Positions 33,869-44,953 of a DNA stretch of 64,000 nt are shown piece after piece. The notes beneath the pieces were generated by a model, which did no database searches, had not been told where the DNA came from, and worked only from the letters and a program-made list of their open reading frames with translations. Within the stretch, counting starts at the first letter, position 1, and each line of letters begins with the position of its first letter. The DNA lies in the NCBI GenBank assembly GCA_030762935.1, contig CM060899.1, positions 60,376,501-60,440,500 of the forward strand. The letters are read 5' to 3'. This DNA is from Hymenopus coronatus. Taxonomy: Eukaryota; Arthropoda; Insecta; Mantodea; Hymenopodidae. Made by a program: the position numbers and the translations under genes.

Positions 33869-34812
33869 GTAACGATTTTGATTAAAATATCGTATATAAC
33901 ATTTATTTACTTGGCAAATAACATGTATATCTTGAATTTTCTGGGAATAGCCTCTGAAGACCTCTTTATTCTGGATGAGAATTTTGTATTGCTGGTAAAC
34001 GGTAAGAGAGGCAAAACCTTACTTAAGAAAAAAATATAGAGCTACTTAATACACACAATTTATGTTAAATGCCTTTTTGTTTTCGTGGAGTTGACCGTTT
34101 TTGAGATATTCTTTGTTATAGGTTTCAGTTTTAAAACCGTTAAACTTCACTCATACGAGAATTTGTCAATTCGTATCCACACAAACAAAGGAACTTCAAT
34201 CGCATAGCAACCCGCTTTTAAAACGTTTTGACTATCGTTTTAGCCTATCTTACTCCCTTATTTCCCTTCTACTTACAAGGAAGCAAGTAATAAGATTATT
34301 TCTGCTAATTTTTTCTCGATTAGCATGAAGTAAATAGAAGAATAAGCTTTTTAACAATAGTTTGGGTAAAGCTACACGATGATTCCATCACACATACGGA
34401 CATGCGCGCGCACACATACACACACAAACGGTCTTAAGACTTTTACTAGCGATCCATACTTGAAAGTGTTGAAAACATCAAGTTGTTCAGATTGCCGAAA
34501 TTCTGACTTCTTGGGATCATTGGGGTTTTAGCTTCAAGAATCCCTCGGCTACACCCTGTTGTTGTTCCGCACTTCGGCCGCAACTGCTACACTCCTCAAC
34601 TTATAAAAAATATCCCTCGGCTACGCTTTGCGGCTTAGGGCCCTAAATGTTTATAACAGACCAGTCAGTAACTACAATGTGGCTCTAATGACGAAATAAC
34701 AAAAGTGCCCACGTAGGATGTAATGTCAAGTGGTGGACCATCGTATACTACTAATATAGTTTGTTGCAGAGATGCAAAGAAAGTCACGTGAATGGAACAC
34801 GTCAGATTTTTT
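33869..34812 (-). mobile_element. F1 5' half carrying a 391-bp MITE-like insertion
   Basis: Starts at the AACGATTTTGATTAAAATAT block and runs to TTAACAATAGTTTG. It resumes at 34764 after the insertion and ends AAAGAAAGTCACGTGAATGG. Together with 33320-33868 it forms an inverted pair of F1 5' halves. Confidence 0.82.
34365..34755. mobile_element. hAT-like MITE (391 bp) with 8-bp TSD
   Basis: Flanked by ATAGTTTG at 34357-34364 and 34756-34763. Imperfect terminal inverted similarity: TACACGATGATTCCATCAC near the left edge against TATACGATGGTCCACCAC read inwards from the right edge, each about 8 bp from the end. No coding capacity. An 8-bp duplication is typical of hAT elements; the assignment is inference. 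Confidence 0.6.
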
Positions 34813-34893
34813 AAAAAACAACTCTATTAATTCTGGCGAGCGCTAAATGAAGTATCATTTCATGTATTCGCTGTATGTGAGTGCATGCGCGTA

Positions 34894-35310
34894 ACGTAAC
34901 TCAAAAACGGAAAGTCGATTAAATACCAAACTTGATAATTAAGTTACGCATATTCTAAGGTAGCAACACGAAGATTTTCAAGTAAATCTTAGCGTCCTCC
35001 GTGGTAACATGCTAAGCTCTGGATCCCAAGATCCCAGGTTCAAACCTGGCGAACGGCGATGAATTTTTCGGACGTAAAAATCCTTAGAATGGCATCCTTC
35101 AGAGGGAAAGTAAATCATAGATTTACTACGGCACCTTAAGACTACTAAACAGGCCCCTGAGCAGAATTAAGTGGTCTTTCATCACAAAGGCTGAGAACCA
35201 CAGCGGTTAAAGTGTATCCATAAATAAAATTCGATTTCAATTTAAAAGATAATCAGGAAAATCCCCCATACCAACTACCCTTTTCAAGAAATATTTTTCG
35301 AAATTTTGTG
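34894..35310 (-). mobile_element. F1 3' segment carrying a SINE-A
   Basis: F1 minus-strand sequence (GTAACTCAAAAACGGAAAG ... ACACGAAGATTTTCAAG) interrupted by the SINE-A at 34990-35246. It continues as AAAATCCCCCATACCAACTA to about 35310. Confidence 0.75.
34990..35246 (+). mobile_element. SINE-A, damaged box A
   Basis: TCCTCCGTGGTAACATGCTAA replaces the intact box A region. Box B (AGGTTCAAACCTGG) and the body follow. Flanks AGATTTTCAAGTAAATC and AGATAATCAGGAAAATC look like a 17-bp target duplication with a few mismatches. Confidence 0.85.
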
Positions 35311-35800
35311 GAATAAGTTTTTGTCTATCTGTTGCGGTTTAGCAGTTAAGCAAAATTCGGCAACATTAATCCAGAATAAAGAGGTCTTTAGAGGCTATTC
35401 CCAGAAAATTGAAGATATACATGTTATCTGTCGTGTATATATGTTTAATATACGGTATTTTAAACAAAATCGTTAGAGCCATTCTTGAGAAAATCAAACT
35501 GCTCGAAATGTTTCCATGTAAAGGGTAGTTTGTGGTGGGGGGATTTTTTGAAAATCTTCGTGTCGCATCCTTGGAAGATACCAAACCCAAATTCCAAGTT
35601 AGGTATTTAACGGTCTTTTAGTTATTGAGCTATGCTGTCCACAGAGACACACTCGGACCTTTTTCTAAAAAAACTTTTTTTTGGACTCAGGGGACCCCAA
35701 ATCCTATATTTCCGGTGAAATCCCGACATCGAATTTTTAGGTGGAATGCAATAACTTCTCTATACACTATGTACATAGTATGTGTAGAGAAAGTAAAAAT
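35308..35800 (+). mobile_element. F1 element, 3' half
   Basis: From GTGGAATAAGTTTTTGTCTA to an intact terminal palindrome (CACTATGTACATAGTATGTG, TAGAGAAAGTAAAAA). Confidence 0.88.
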
Positions 35801-36059
35801 TATTCACAAAATACAATGGATTAGTCACCAGTGTATGGCGTATAGTCCTTTTGAAAGTTGAAATAGGGAGCTCTCTTAATCTTTGGGGTAAAATGTTATA
35901 TAGTTTAATAGGAACAATTATAAAGCTGTTCTGAATTTTTATATGCTTAAATTTGTTTATATATAAATTCAGACAATTTCGTGTCGTATAATTATGAATG
36001 TTCGAGCAAACTGTCAAACTGCTAATATTTTCCTTGACATGCAAGAGACAGTTCAGCAC
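35801..36059 (-). pseudogene. LINE ORF2 C-terminal fragment
   Basis: Minus-strand frame from 36059 reads HNYTTRNCLNLYIN ... NSFIIVPIKLYNILPQRLREL ... STFKRTIRHTL. These are the HNYxTR, KLYNxLP and FKxxL blocks found after the reverse transcriptase domain in many Jockey/CR1-like LINE proteins. The frame runs without a stop into the abutting F1 3' end at about 35800, so the original terminus is lost. The RT and endonuclease domains are absent. Confidence 0.72.
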
Positions 36060-36590
36060 ATGCGAGGACCGTTTTTTTTTTCAACCTCCGATAGACTATA
36101 AATAAAAGAAAAGATCAGAGAAAACAACTATTTTATTACTAAAAGTTTTGTACGCTTATGGTTACTTTTCAATATAATCACCGAAAAGATTGAGACATTT
36201 ATCGTACCTGTGCACAAGCTTTGCAATACCCGCTTCAAAAAATGTTGCCGCCAATTATTTCAAATGAGGTTGACGTTGTTTTGAAGATCTTCGTTGGTTT
36301 GAAAGTGCTGCCCTCCTAGCCACGTCTTCAATTCAGGGAAAAGGTGAAAGTCGCTGGGTGCCAAGTCAGGAGTGTACGGCGGATGATCGAAAATGTCCCA
36401 TTGAAATTGTTCAAGGAGCCGATGGGTTGTGCCAGCACTGTGTGGACGGGCGTTGTCATGGATCAACACAATTCCTGAAGCCAGCATTCCTCTTCGTTTG
36501 CTTTAATGGCTCTCCGAAAACGTCGTAAAGTACGAAGACCTTCAAAACAACGTCAATGCTCATTTGAAATCATTGGCGGCAACATTAAAA
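36060..36590 (-). mobile_element. Mariner-family copy rearranged into a fold-back
   Basis: Minus-strand mariner sequence. The 3' end of the transposase (36241-36294) is repeated in inverse orientation at 36532-36586, giving ~54-bp arms with a few mismatches around ~240 bp. The N-terminal half and the left inverted repeat are missing. Confidence 0.78.
36242..36530 (-). pseudogene. Mariner (DD34D) transposase, central and C-terminal fragment
   Basis: MLASGIVLIHDNARPHSAG carries the second catalytic Asp. HPPYTPDLAPSDFHLFP carries the third, exactly 34 residues later, and WLGGQHFQTNEDL follows. Just upstream, LRRFRRAIK aligns only after a one-base shift, so there is a frameshift near 36490. The sequence differs from the mariner at 28.1-29.3 kb (HDNARPHSA and FHLFPEL versus FFLFPHL), so this is a different lineage. 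Inactive. Confidence 0.85.
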
Positions 36591-36935
36591 CGTTAAATGT
36601 CCCTTTAATGTATCATGAAATAACATTAGTTCCATTGCACATTACATAGGAGATATGAAACATTTCATAGAAGCAATAAATAAAATTCTAATGGATCGTT
36701 GTACAAGAAATCAAAATTCCCCAACTTAGTGATTATAAAATGAAAGTTGGCATTCTTATAGGGTCACAAATAGATCACTACTCACTGATAAACATTTTGA
36801 TGGCCTATTATATTCACTGCCAGTCATTAAATATTTTATGCTGCAATTTTCTTGGCAAATATAAAGCAGAAAACGATCGCTATTTAGTGACTAATCTTCT
36901 GAATTCGTATAAACCTATGGAATGTAACATGTATT
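36591..36935. other. Unassigned AT-rich spacer
   Basis: About 345 bp; a 68-codon frame at 36740-36946 runs into F1 and shows no motif. Confidence 0.45.
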
Positions 36936-37797
36936 TAAAAATCTGATATTTTTCCATTCACATGACTTTCTCTACATCTCTGCAACAAATTATTGTTAAA
37001 AAGCTTATGCTTTTATTTACTTCATGCTAGTTGACAAAAATTAGCAGAAATAGTCTTATTACTTGTTTCCTTTTAAGTAGAAGAGAATTAAGGGAGTACC
37101 ATAGGTTAAAGTGATAGTCAAAAACTGCTTGCTATATGACTGTGAGGTTCCTTTGTTTGTATGGACAGGAGTTGACAAATTCCTGTATGAGAAAAGTATG
37201 CTTTTAAAGCTGAAATAAAAAACAAGGAATATCTCAAAAACGATCAACTCCACGAAAAAAAAATATATAACATAAATTGTGTGTTTTAGTGTGATCTACA
37301 TTTTTGTGGGGTAAGTTTTGTCCATCGCTTACGGTTTAGCAGTTATGCAAAATTTCGTAAAATTCATTCAGAATAAAGTAGTCTTCAGAGGCTATTCCCA
37401 GAAACTTCAAAATATACATTTTATTTGTAAGGTAAATATCTTTAATATACGAAATTGTAATCAAAACCATTAGAGCCATTTTTGAGAAAATAAAAACTTT
37501 CTAAAAAGGTTCCATGTAATGGGTAGTTGGGGGTGGGGAATTTCCTTGAAAGTCTTCGTGTCGTATCCTTGGGATATACCAAACTTAAATACCAAGTTTG
37601 GTATTTAACGGTCTTGTCGTTTTGGAGCTATGTTGCCCCCGCCACACACACAGGGACATTTTTTCTAAAAATGCTTTTTTTTATTCAGGGGGGCCCAAAA
37701 CATGTATTTCCGGTGAAATCTTGGTATCGAATTTTTGGGTGCATTACATTACCTTCTCTATACACTATGTACATAGTACGTGTAGAGAAAGTAAAAA
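36936..37797 (+). mobile_element. F1 element, type A, full length (type A reference, array copy 1)
   Basis: About 860 bp with single-copy sequence on its left, so the 5' boundary is clear (AAAAATCTGATATTTTTCCA). The 3' end is CACTATGTACATAGTACGTG and TAGAGAAAGTAAAAAA. The internal stem TACCAAACTT/AAGTTTGGTA is intact at 37579-37605. A 133-codon frame over the 3' half is incidental. Confidence 0.93.
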
Positions 37798-38657
37798 ATC
37801 TAAAGTTTTCCGTGACTTTATATACCTTTTTTGCAAAAGAATTATTGTTAAAAAGCTCATTATTCTATCTACTCATGTTAATCGAGATAAAATTAGTAGA
37901 AATGCTCTTATTACTTAATTCTTTTTAAACAGAAAGGAAGCTAAGCTAAAGGAACGGTGAAATGTTTTAAAAGCCGGTCGTTATGTCGTGCAATTGAAAT
38001 CCCTTCTCTGAGAATGACCAAGATGAAATATGTAGGTGAACAACGACTTCCCATTTGAGAAAAGTTTAAGTGTTAAGAGATTTAAAAATCAATAACAAGG
38101 AATATCTCGGAAATGGTTAGCTGTTCAAAATCTGTATATGACATAACTTATGTGTTTTAACAAGATGTACATTTTTGTATAGGAAATGTTTGTCTTATCT
38201 ATTAGGTTTACCAATTAAACAAAAGTCAATTAGAATAAAGTGGACTTTATGGGCTATTCCCAAGGAATTAAAAATAAAAATGTTATTTGCCATGTAATGT
38301 TTTAACAAAAATCTTTAAAGCCATTTATCAAAAAATCCAAAATTTGAAAGAAAAAAGTTTCCATGTAAAGGGTAGTTTGAGGTGGAGGAATTTTATTGAA
38401 TATATTCATGTTGCATTCTTGGAAGACGCTGAACTTAAATACCAACTTTGGTGTTTTACTGATTTTTCGTCTTTGAGTCCACACATAAAAACACGCGCGC
38501 GCGCGCGCGCGAACATATTTAATTTTTTTTTAATTCAAAGACCTCAAAATATGTATGTATAGTGAAATTTTGCTATAGAATTTTTGGATGGAATACAATG
38601 CCTTCTCTACCTACTGTGTACATATTTTGTACGTTGTACTGCTAGAGAAAGTAAAAA
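37795..38657 (+). mobile_element. F1 element, diverged B-like copy (array copy 2)
   Basis: Begins directly in the A-run of copy 1. It has a worn 5' end, a (CG)n tract near 38492-38510, and a 3' end TGTACTGCTAGAGAAAGTAAAA of type B. Confidence 0.87.
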
Positions 38658-39232
38658 AGATCAAAATCGAATGACTTCTAATTTGAGAAAAGTATAAGTA
38701 TTAGTAAGTTCATACAAATAACTAGGAATATCTCGGAAATGGTTAACTCCAGGGGAAAAAAGTTTTTGAAAAAACTGCGCCTTTAACGAACTATAAATTT
38801 TTGTGAAGTAACTTTTTGTCTATCTCTTACGGTTTACCAGTTATGCAAAAGTCATCCTGCGTGAATAGGTCACCAAAGGCTATTCCCTGAGAACTCAAAT
38901 TTGTTTATTTGTCATGAAAATGTATAAAATGGTTTAAGCCATTTTTGAGAAAATTGAAAATTTGAAGAAATGTTCCATACAAAAAGTAATTAGGGGTGGG
39001 GCATTTTCTTGAAAATCTTCGTGTCTTATTTTTGGAAGATACTGATCTTAAACATCATGTTTTGTGATGAATCAACTTTTTGTTTTAGAGCTCACATACC
39101 TACACACATGGATCTTTTTCTAAACATTGTTTTTTACGAATTCAGGGGGCCCTAAAGCGTGTATTTCCAGTGAAATCTCGTATTCAGTTTTTGGTTGAAA
39201 TGCAATACCTTCTCTATGCACTATGTATGAAG
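38658..39232 (+). mobile_element. F1 element, 5' truncated (array copy 3)
   Basis: Starts at an internal site (CGAATGACTTCTAATTTGAG) right after copy 2 and ends in a worn palindrome (CACTATGTATGAAGTAATTA). Confidence 0.82.
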
Positions 39233-39586
39233 TAATTATATATAGGTGACATAGGGAAGGCTATGATACCTTAATGCTGTCATTTCTCTTACGTCACCGA
39301 AAAGAATTCTATAGCATAGAGACTCGAGCGAGGTCTTGACCCAGTACGGCGAGTCTTCAATTGAGATTCGCACGACTGCTGTGCACACAGGAATTTCAAT
39401 ACTGCCAACCTCCTGACCACAGTTTACTCACAACACGCCTTGTTTTATAAGAGAGAGTCATGGCGTAACGGTATTGTTGGCTGCTGCCATTCATTAAGTC
39501 ACTGTTTTCATATCAGTAAAGCATCTGTTTAAAAAAAAAATGATTTGTCGATGTTGAAGAGGAATCAAGTTTAGCTCCCGCGAGAG
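39233..39586. other. Unassigned spacer
   Basis: About 350 bp of higher-GC sequence; no gene or repeat recognised. Confidence 0.5.
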
Positions 39587-40335
39587 TATGAGTGAGAGAA
39601 AGAGAGTGTGTGTGTGTGAGAGAGAGTGTGTGTGAGAGTGAGTGAGTGTGTGTGTGAGAGAGTGAGTGTGTGTGTGAGAGAGAGTGAGAGTGTGTGTGAG
39701 AGAGAGTGTGTGTGAGAGAGAGTGTGTGTGTGTGTGAGAGAGTGTGTGTGAGAGAATGTGTGTGAGAGAGAGTGTGTGTGAGAGAGAGAGTGAGTGTGTG
39801 CGTGAGAGAGTGTGCGTGAGAGAGAATGTGTGAGAGAGAGTGTGTGTGAGAGAGAGTGTGTGTGAGAGAGAGAATGAGTGTGTGTGAGAGAGTGAGTGTG
39901 TGTGAGAGAGAGAGTGTGTGTGTGAGAGAGAGAGTGTGTGTGTGAGAGAGAGAGTGTGTGTGTGAGAGGGTGTGAGAGAGAGGGTGTGTGCGTGAGAGAG
40001 TGTGTGCGTGAGAGAGAGAGTGTGTGCGTGAGAGAGAGAGTGTGTGCGTGAGAGAGAGAGTGTGTGCGTGAGAGAAAGAGTGTGTGCGTGAGAGAGAGTG
40101 TGTGCGTGAGAGAGAGTGTGTGCGTGAGAGAGAGTGAGTGTGTGTGAGAGAGAGTGAGTGTGTGTGAGAGAGAGTGAGTGTGTGTGTGTGAGAGAGAGAG
40201 TGTGTGTGTGAGAGAGAGGGTGTGCGAGAGAAAATGTGAGTGCGTGAGAGAGAGTGTGTGTGCGTGAGAGAGAGAGTGTGTGAGAGAGAGAGAGTGTGTG
40301 TGAGAGAGAGAGAGTGAGTGTGTCTGTGAGAGAAA
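39587..40335. repeat. Compound (GT)n/(GA)n array, ~750 bp
   Basis: Alternating blocks of GAGAGAGA and GTGTGTGT with a loose 14-22-bp higher-order period, and regional variants with GTGCGTGAGA near 39970-40130. It ends exactly where a minus-strand SINE-A begins, suggesting expansion near the SINE tail or SINE insertion beside the array. Confidence 0.95.
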
Positions 40336-40552
40336 TGAAATGAAATAAAATAAATTTCTATTTATGGGCGCTCTTTAACTGCTGTGGTTCTCGGCATCCT
40401 ATTCTTTATTGGGCGTGAAAGACCGCTTAAATCTACGACACGGAACCAACGGCTTTTTTCCCTTCCGAAGGAAACCATGGAAAGGATTTTCACTCCGAAA
40501 TAATCCATTGTCCTCCACCGGGTTTAAACCCGTGACCTTGGGTATATGAACT
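40336..40552 (-). mobile_element. SINE-A, 5' truncated and internally deleted
   Basis: Minus-strand family match: tail ATGAAATGAAATAAAATAAA, body GCTCTTTAACTGCTGTGGTT, CTTCCGAAGGAAACCATGG, and box B region CCGGGTTTAAACCCG. About 50 bp between the AAGCGGTCTTTCACGCCC and CGTAGATTT blocks are missing. Confidence 0.88.
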
Positions 40553-41210
40553 ACCAATAAAGAATCAGTTAAGATCAACTTGTTAAGGGAAATATGCATC
40601 CCATGGCATTGATTTTCAAAAATCGAATATAAATCGGGCCGGAAATCGTTAAATTTGTGAAAATGCAGATGGACACATCACAATCGTCATTTCTCTTTTC
40701 CTCGTTAAAAATTCTGTTAGCTTAGTAAATAACATTGTAATAAAAAGCTCTTTATTGCTCAACAAAACTGATTATAATCTAAGTCTTTTATTTCCTTGAT
40801 TTCTCAACAATTCTGCAGTACAGTTTCGTCGTCGTCTTGACGCATAGAGAGTTGACTGATCTCTCCCTCCCTCGCAACTGTGCGCTAAAACTCCCTGTCG
40901 AAAATTAATTCGCCTGGTTTGCAGCTCTTCCTTTTATAGATATCAATGACGTCAACATAAATTTCCAGAAAAAGCGCCCAGGAGTCATTCCAAGGCTTTG
41001 AGGTAATGCTTCTGCTCTTCACGTGTTCAAGTAGGACTATGAGACAGGGCATGCGGCTATTTTTAGGTAGCCGACCGGACACGTGCAACAATCAGCTATA
41101 AGCTTTCTAAATCAAACCATTAACACATAGGCGGTGATTACGGGACCGCTAGGCACAGTATTATTATAGATTTCATTTCACTCAGCCCTTCATTCTTTTT
41201 CTGTATAAAT
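40553..41210. other. Unassigned spacer
   Basis: About 660 bp without recognised repeats. A minus-strand frame of 68 codons (40885-41091) is not supported by any motif. Confidence 0.5.
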
Positions 41211-42080
41211 GTTTTTTCTCTAGTACGTATGTATAACCTACGTATTAGGTAGAGAGGGTATTGCATTCCACCCAAAAATTCGATACCGAAATTTCACCGA
41301 AAATACATGTTTTGAGACCCCCGAATAAAAAAATCTTAGAAAAAGGTCAGTGTGTGTATGTCTGTTGACAGCATAACTCAAAAACGAAGTCGGTTAAATA
41401 CCAAGACGTGATATCTAGATTAAGTATCTTCAAAGGATGCAACATGAAGGTTTTCAAGAAAATTGTCGCCACTCGAAACCACCCTTCCCATGGAAAAAAA
41501 AGTTAGAAAATGATGTTCTAAATAATGCCTAATGATTTTCATTACCCTACGATATATTAAAATACTTACATGACAAATACATAAAATGTACATATTGAAT
41601 TATCTGGGAATAGTCTCTGAAGAACTCTTAATTCTGAATGACTTTTGCTTAACTGGTAAACCGTAAGAAATAGACAAAAAGTTACTGCACAAAATGTAGA
41701 TGTTAAAACACACAATTTGTCATATTCATTTTTTCTAGAGTGAATGATTTCCGAGATATTTCTTGTTATTAGTTTGAATTTTAAAATACTTTTAACTTTC
41801 CTCAAATGGAAATTTTTATTCCTATTTCCTATATTTTTACTCCTAACCATGCAAAAAGAACCGAAATTCAGTTACATAGGGATAGCTTTTAAAAGATTTG
41901 ACTATCGCTTTAGCCTACAATTCCCTTATTTCCCTTCTACTTATAAGGACCTAAGTAATAAAACTCTTTCAGTTATTGTTCAATTTAATTAGCATAAAGT
42001 GCATAGAAAAGTAAGCTTCTGTAAGTATTGTTTGTTACAGAATAGGTAGAAAAAGCCGTGTGAATGTAACAGATTTTTTT
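41211..42080 (-). mobile_element. F1 element, full length, variant palindrome
   Basis: The 3' palindrome reads TAGTACGTATGTATAACCTA/TTAGGTAGAG, a different but still self-complementary sequence. The 5' end is GAATAGGTAGAAAAAGCCGT. All internal blocks are present. Confidence 0.87.
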
Positions 42081-42307
42081 TCTTTCTTTTTTTTTAAAAC
42101 ACTTAAACCTTGTATTTCCATGCTACACTGCCGTTTTCTTAATGTCAGCTTTATTATTGCCGTTGGATAGAGGCAATAATTTTAACCATCGGCTCCATGT
42201 CCCCGATGAAAGCCCTTATATAAATGTCATAGCTATCGTCTAGTAAAATTAATTATGGAAATAACTATAAAAATTCCGCGCGGATCTTTTTCTATAAATG
42301 TCTGTTC
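42081..42307. other. Short unassigned spacer
   Basis: About 225 bp; nothing recognised. Confidence 0.45.
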
Positions 42308-43203
42308 TTTACTTTCTCTAGCCCACATGTACAATGTACATAGTGGATGGAGAAGGTATTGTATTCCACCAAAAAATTCAATGTTGTGATTTCACCGAAA
42401 ATATGCTTTGAGGTCCCCTGAGTCCAAAAAAGCATTTTAGGAATAAGGTCCGTGTGAGTCTGGTGTATATGTGGGTGTCTGTGGGCAGCATAGATCAAAA
42501 ACGAAAATACCGTTAAAAACCATACTTGGTATTTAGCTTTGGTATATCTTACAAGGATGCGACACGAAGATTTTCAAGAAAATCCCCCCACAACCACAAA
42601 TTACCCTTTACATGGAAGAATTTTCGAAACTTGTGATTTTCTCAAAAATGGCTAACGATTTTGATTAAAAAACCGTATATTAGAGATATTTACATTCTAA
42701 ACAAAATGTAGATTTTGAATTTTCTGGGAATGGCCTCTGAAGACCTCTTTATTCTGGATGAATTTTGTTGAACTTTGCTTAACTGCTAAACCGTAAGACA
42801 TAGACAAAAACTTACTGCACAAAAAATGTAGATCTCGTTAAAACACACAATTTGTGTTCATTACGTTTATACTGTGGGTAGCCGTTTCCGAGACATTCCT
42901 TGTTATAGGTTTCAATTGTAAGTTATTTCTACATATCTCAGACAGGGAGCGTCCGTTTTTCTTTTGTTCTACTCCTGGCCAAGCAAAGAAGTGATTTGCA
43001 ATGACAATCGCATAACGAGAGCTTTTAAAACATTTGACTATCACTTTAGCCTAGTTGCCTTCTACTTATAAGGAACTAACTATTAAGAACATTCTACTAA
43101 TGTTTATCTCAATTAGCATGCTGTAGAAAGAAGAATAATCTTTTGTAAGAAGTTGTCTGTAGAGCAGCTAGAAAAAGGCATGTGAATGTAACATCAGATT
43201 TTT
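42308..43203 (-). mobile_element. F1 element, type B, full length
   Basis: 3' end ACTTTCTCTAGCCCACATGT; 5' end GAGCAGCTAGAAAAAGGCAT. Both ends carry the B-type letters. Confidence 0.9.
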
Positions 43204-43297
43204 AGATGTAAACGTGTATTTTCAGTGAAATCTCGGTATCGAATTTATGATTGTAATGCAATGCCTTTACCTATCTAATATGTACGAAACAGAGAAG
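43204..43297 (+). mobile_element. Decayed F1 3' end
   Basis: ACGTGTATTTTCAGTGAAAT, CTCGGTATCGAATTTATG and a collapsed palindrome; it bridges two larger copies. Confidence 0.7.
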
Positions 43298-43304
43298 GTA
43301 AAAT

Positions 43305-44114
43305 AGAAAATCTAATGTGTTCTATTCACATGACTTTCTCTACATCTCTGCGACCAATTATTGTTAAAAAGCTTATATTTAATTCATGCTAATCCAGAAA
43401 AAATAGCAGAAATAGTCTTATAACTTGCTTCCTTGTAAGTAGAAGCGAAATAAGAGAATATCATAGGTTAAATGACAGTCAAAAGCTGGTTGCTATGTGA
43501 CTGAAGTTCCTTTGTTTAAATGGACACGAGTTGACCAATTCCTGTATGAGAAAAGTATAAGTTTTACAAAGCTGAAACCAAAAACAAGGAATATCTCAAA
43601 CGATCAACTTCACGAAAAAATATACATTTTTGTATGGTGACAAATGCCTGTATGAGAAAAGTGTTTTAAAGTTCTTTGGAGCTGAATCCAAAAATAAAGA
43701 TTATCTCAAAAACGACTTGCTACACGAAAAAAATTATATAAAATAAATTGTGTGTTTTAATGTGCTCTACATTTTTTGTGCGGCAAGTTTTTGTCTTATC
43801 TCTTACGGTTTAGCAGTTATGCAAAGTTCTGTAAAATCCATCCAGAATAAAGTAGTCTTCAGAGGCTAATCCCAGAAAATTCAAGATATACATATTATTT
43901 GTCAGGTAAATATCTTTAATATACAATGTTTTAATCAAAATCGTTTATCCATTTTTGGGAAAATCATAATTTTCGAAAAAAGTTCCATGTAAAGGGTAGT
44001 TGGGGTGGGGGGATTTTCTTGAAAAACTTCGTGTCGCATCCTTGGAAGATACCAAATTTAAATACCAAGTTTGGTATTCAACGGTCTTTTCGTTTTTGAG
44101 CTATGCTGTCCACA

Positions 44115-44154
<40 letters not shown>

Positions 44155-44297
44155 CGCGCGGACCTTATTCCAAAAATGCTTTTTTTGGATTCAGGGAGAC
44201 CCAAAACATGTATTTCAGGTGAAATCTCGGTATCGAATTTTTGGGTACATTACAATACCTTCTCTGTACACTATGTACATAGTACGTGTAGAATAAA
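43305..44297 (+). mobile_element. F1 element, type A, with internal duplication
   Basis: Longer than usual (~990 bp) because the CTGTATGAGAAAAGTNT ... AAAACGA block is present twice (43545-43625 and 43642-43730). It contains a (CA)n of about 34 bp near 44117-44149. The 3' terminus lost its last box (GTGTAGAATAAAAAAA). Confidence 0.88.
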
Positions 44298-44613
44298 AAA
44301 AAGGACTGTTTTGGTTAAAGTAAGCAGTTGCCGGCAGGTGAGTTAATCTTTGGAAGGTGGCTTCCTCAGAATGATTTAACCATGTCGTACCTTTTATACG
44401 TCCTTGTTTGCAATTTAACATGGATATAAAACTTACTGATACTCAAGCCTATATTACAAAGTTAATAAAAGGTAATTATATATGGTGAGGATGAACTTTT
44501 CCCACTTTTTGAATCGTATAGATTAATAGAAAGTGTAATAACGAAACGCTATCAATTTTGTTATGCCTATCTAACAACACTCATTTCAACACTTATTACA
44601 CGGGTATCAAAAC
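44298..44613. other. Spacer containing one copy of a 145-bp direct repeat
   Basis: 44470-44612 matches 46636-46784 (GGTGAGGATGAACTTTTCC ... ACACGGGTATCAAAACAGAA) with roughly 15% difference. The rest is unassigned. Confidence 0.7.
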
Positions 44614-44895
44614 AGAAATAAGTTCCACTCACATGACCTTCTCTACATCTTTACAACAAATTATTGTTAAACAGCTTATTCTTCTATTTACTTCGAGAAA
44701 AAATTAGCAGAAATAGTCTTATTACTTGCTTCCTTGTAAGTAGAAGCGAAATAAGGGAGTACCATAGGTTAAAGTGATACTCAAAACCTGGTTGATATGT
44801 GAATAAAGTTCCTTTGTATGTATTGATAGGAGTTGACAAATTCATGTATGAGAAAAGTATAAGATTTTTGAAGTTGAAACCAAAAACAAGGAATA

Positions 44896-44953
<58 letters not shown>

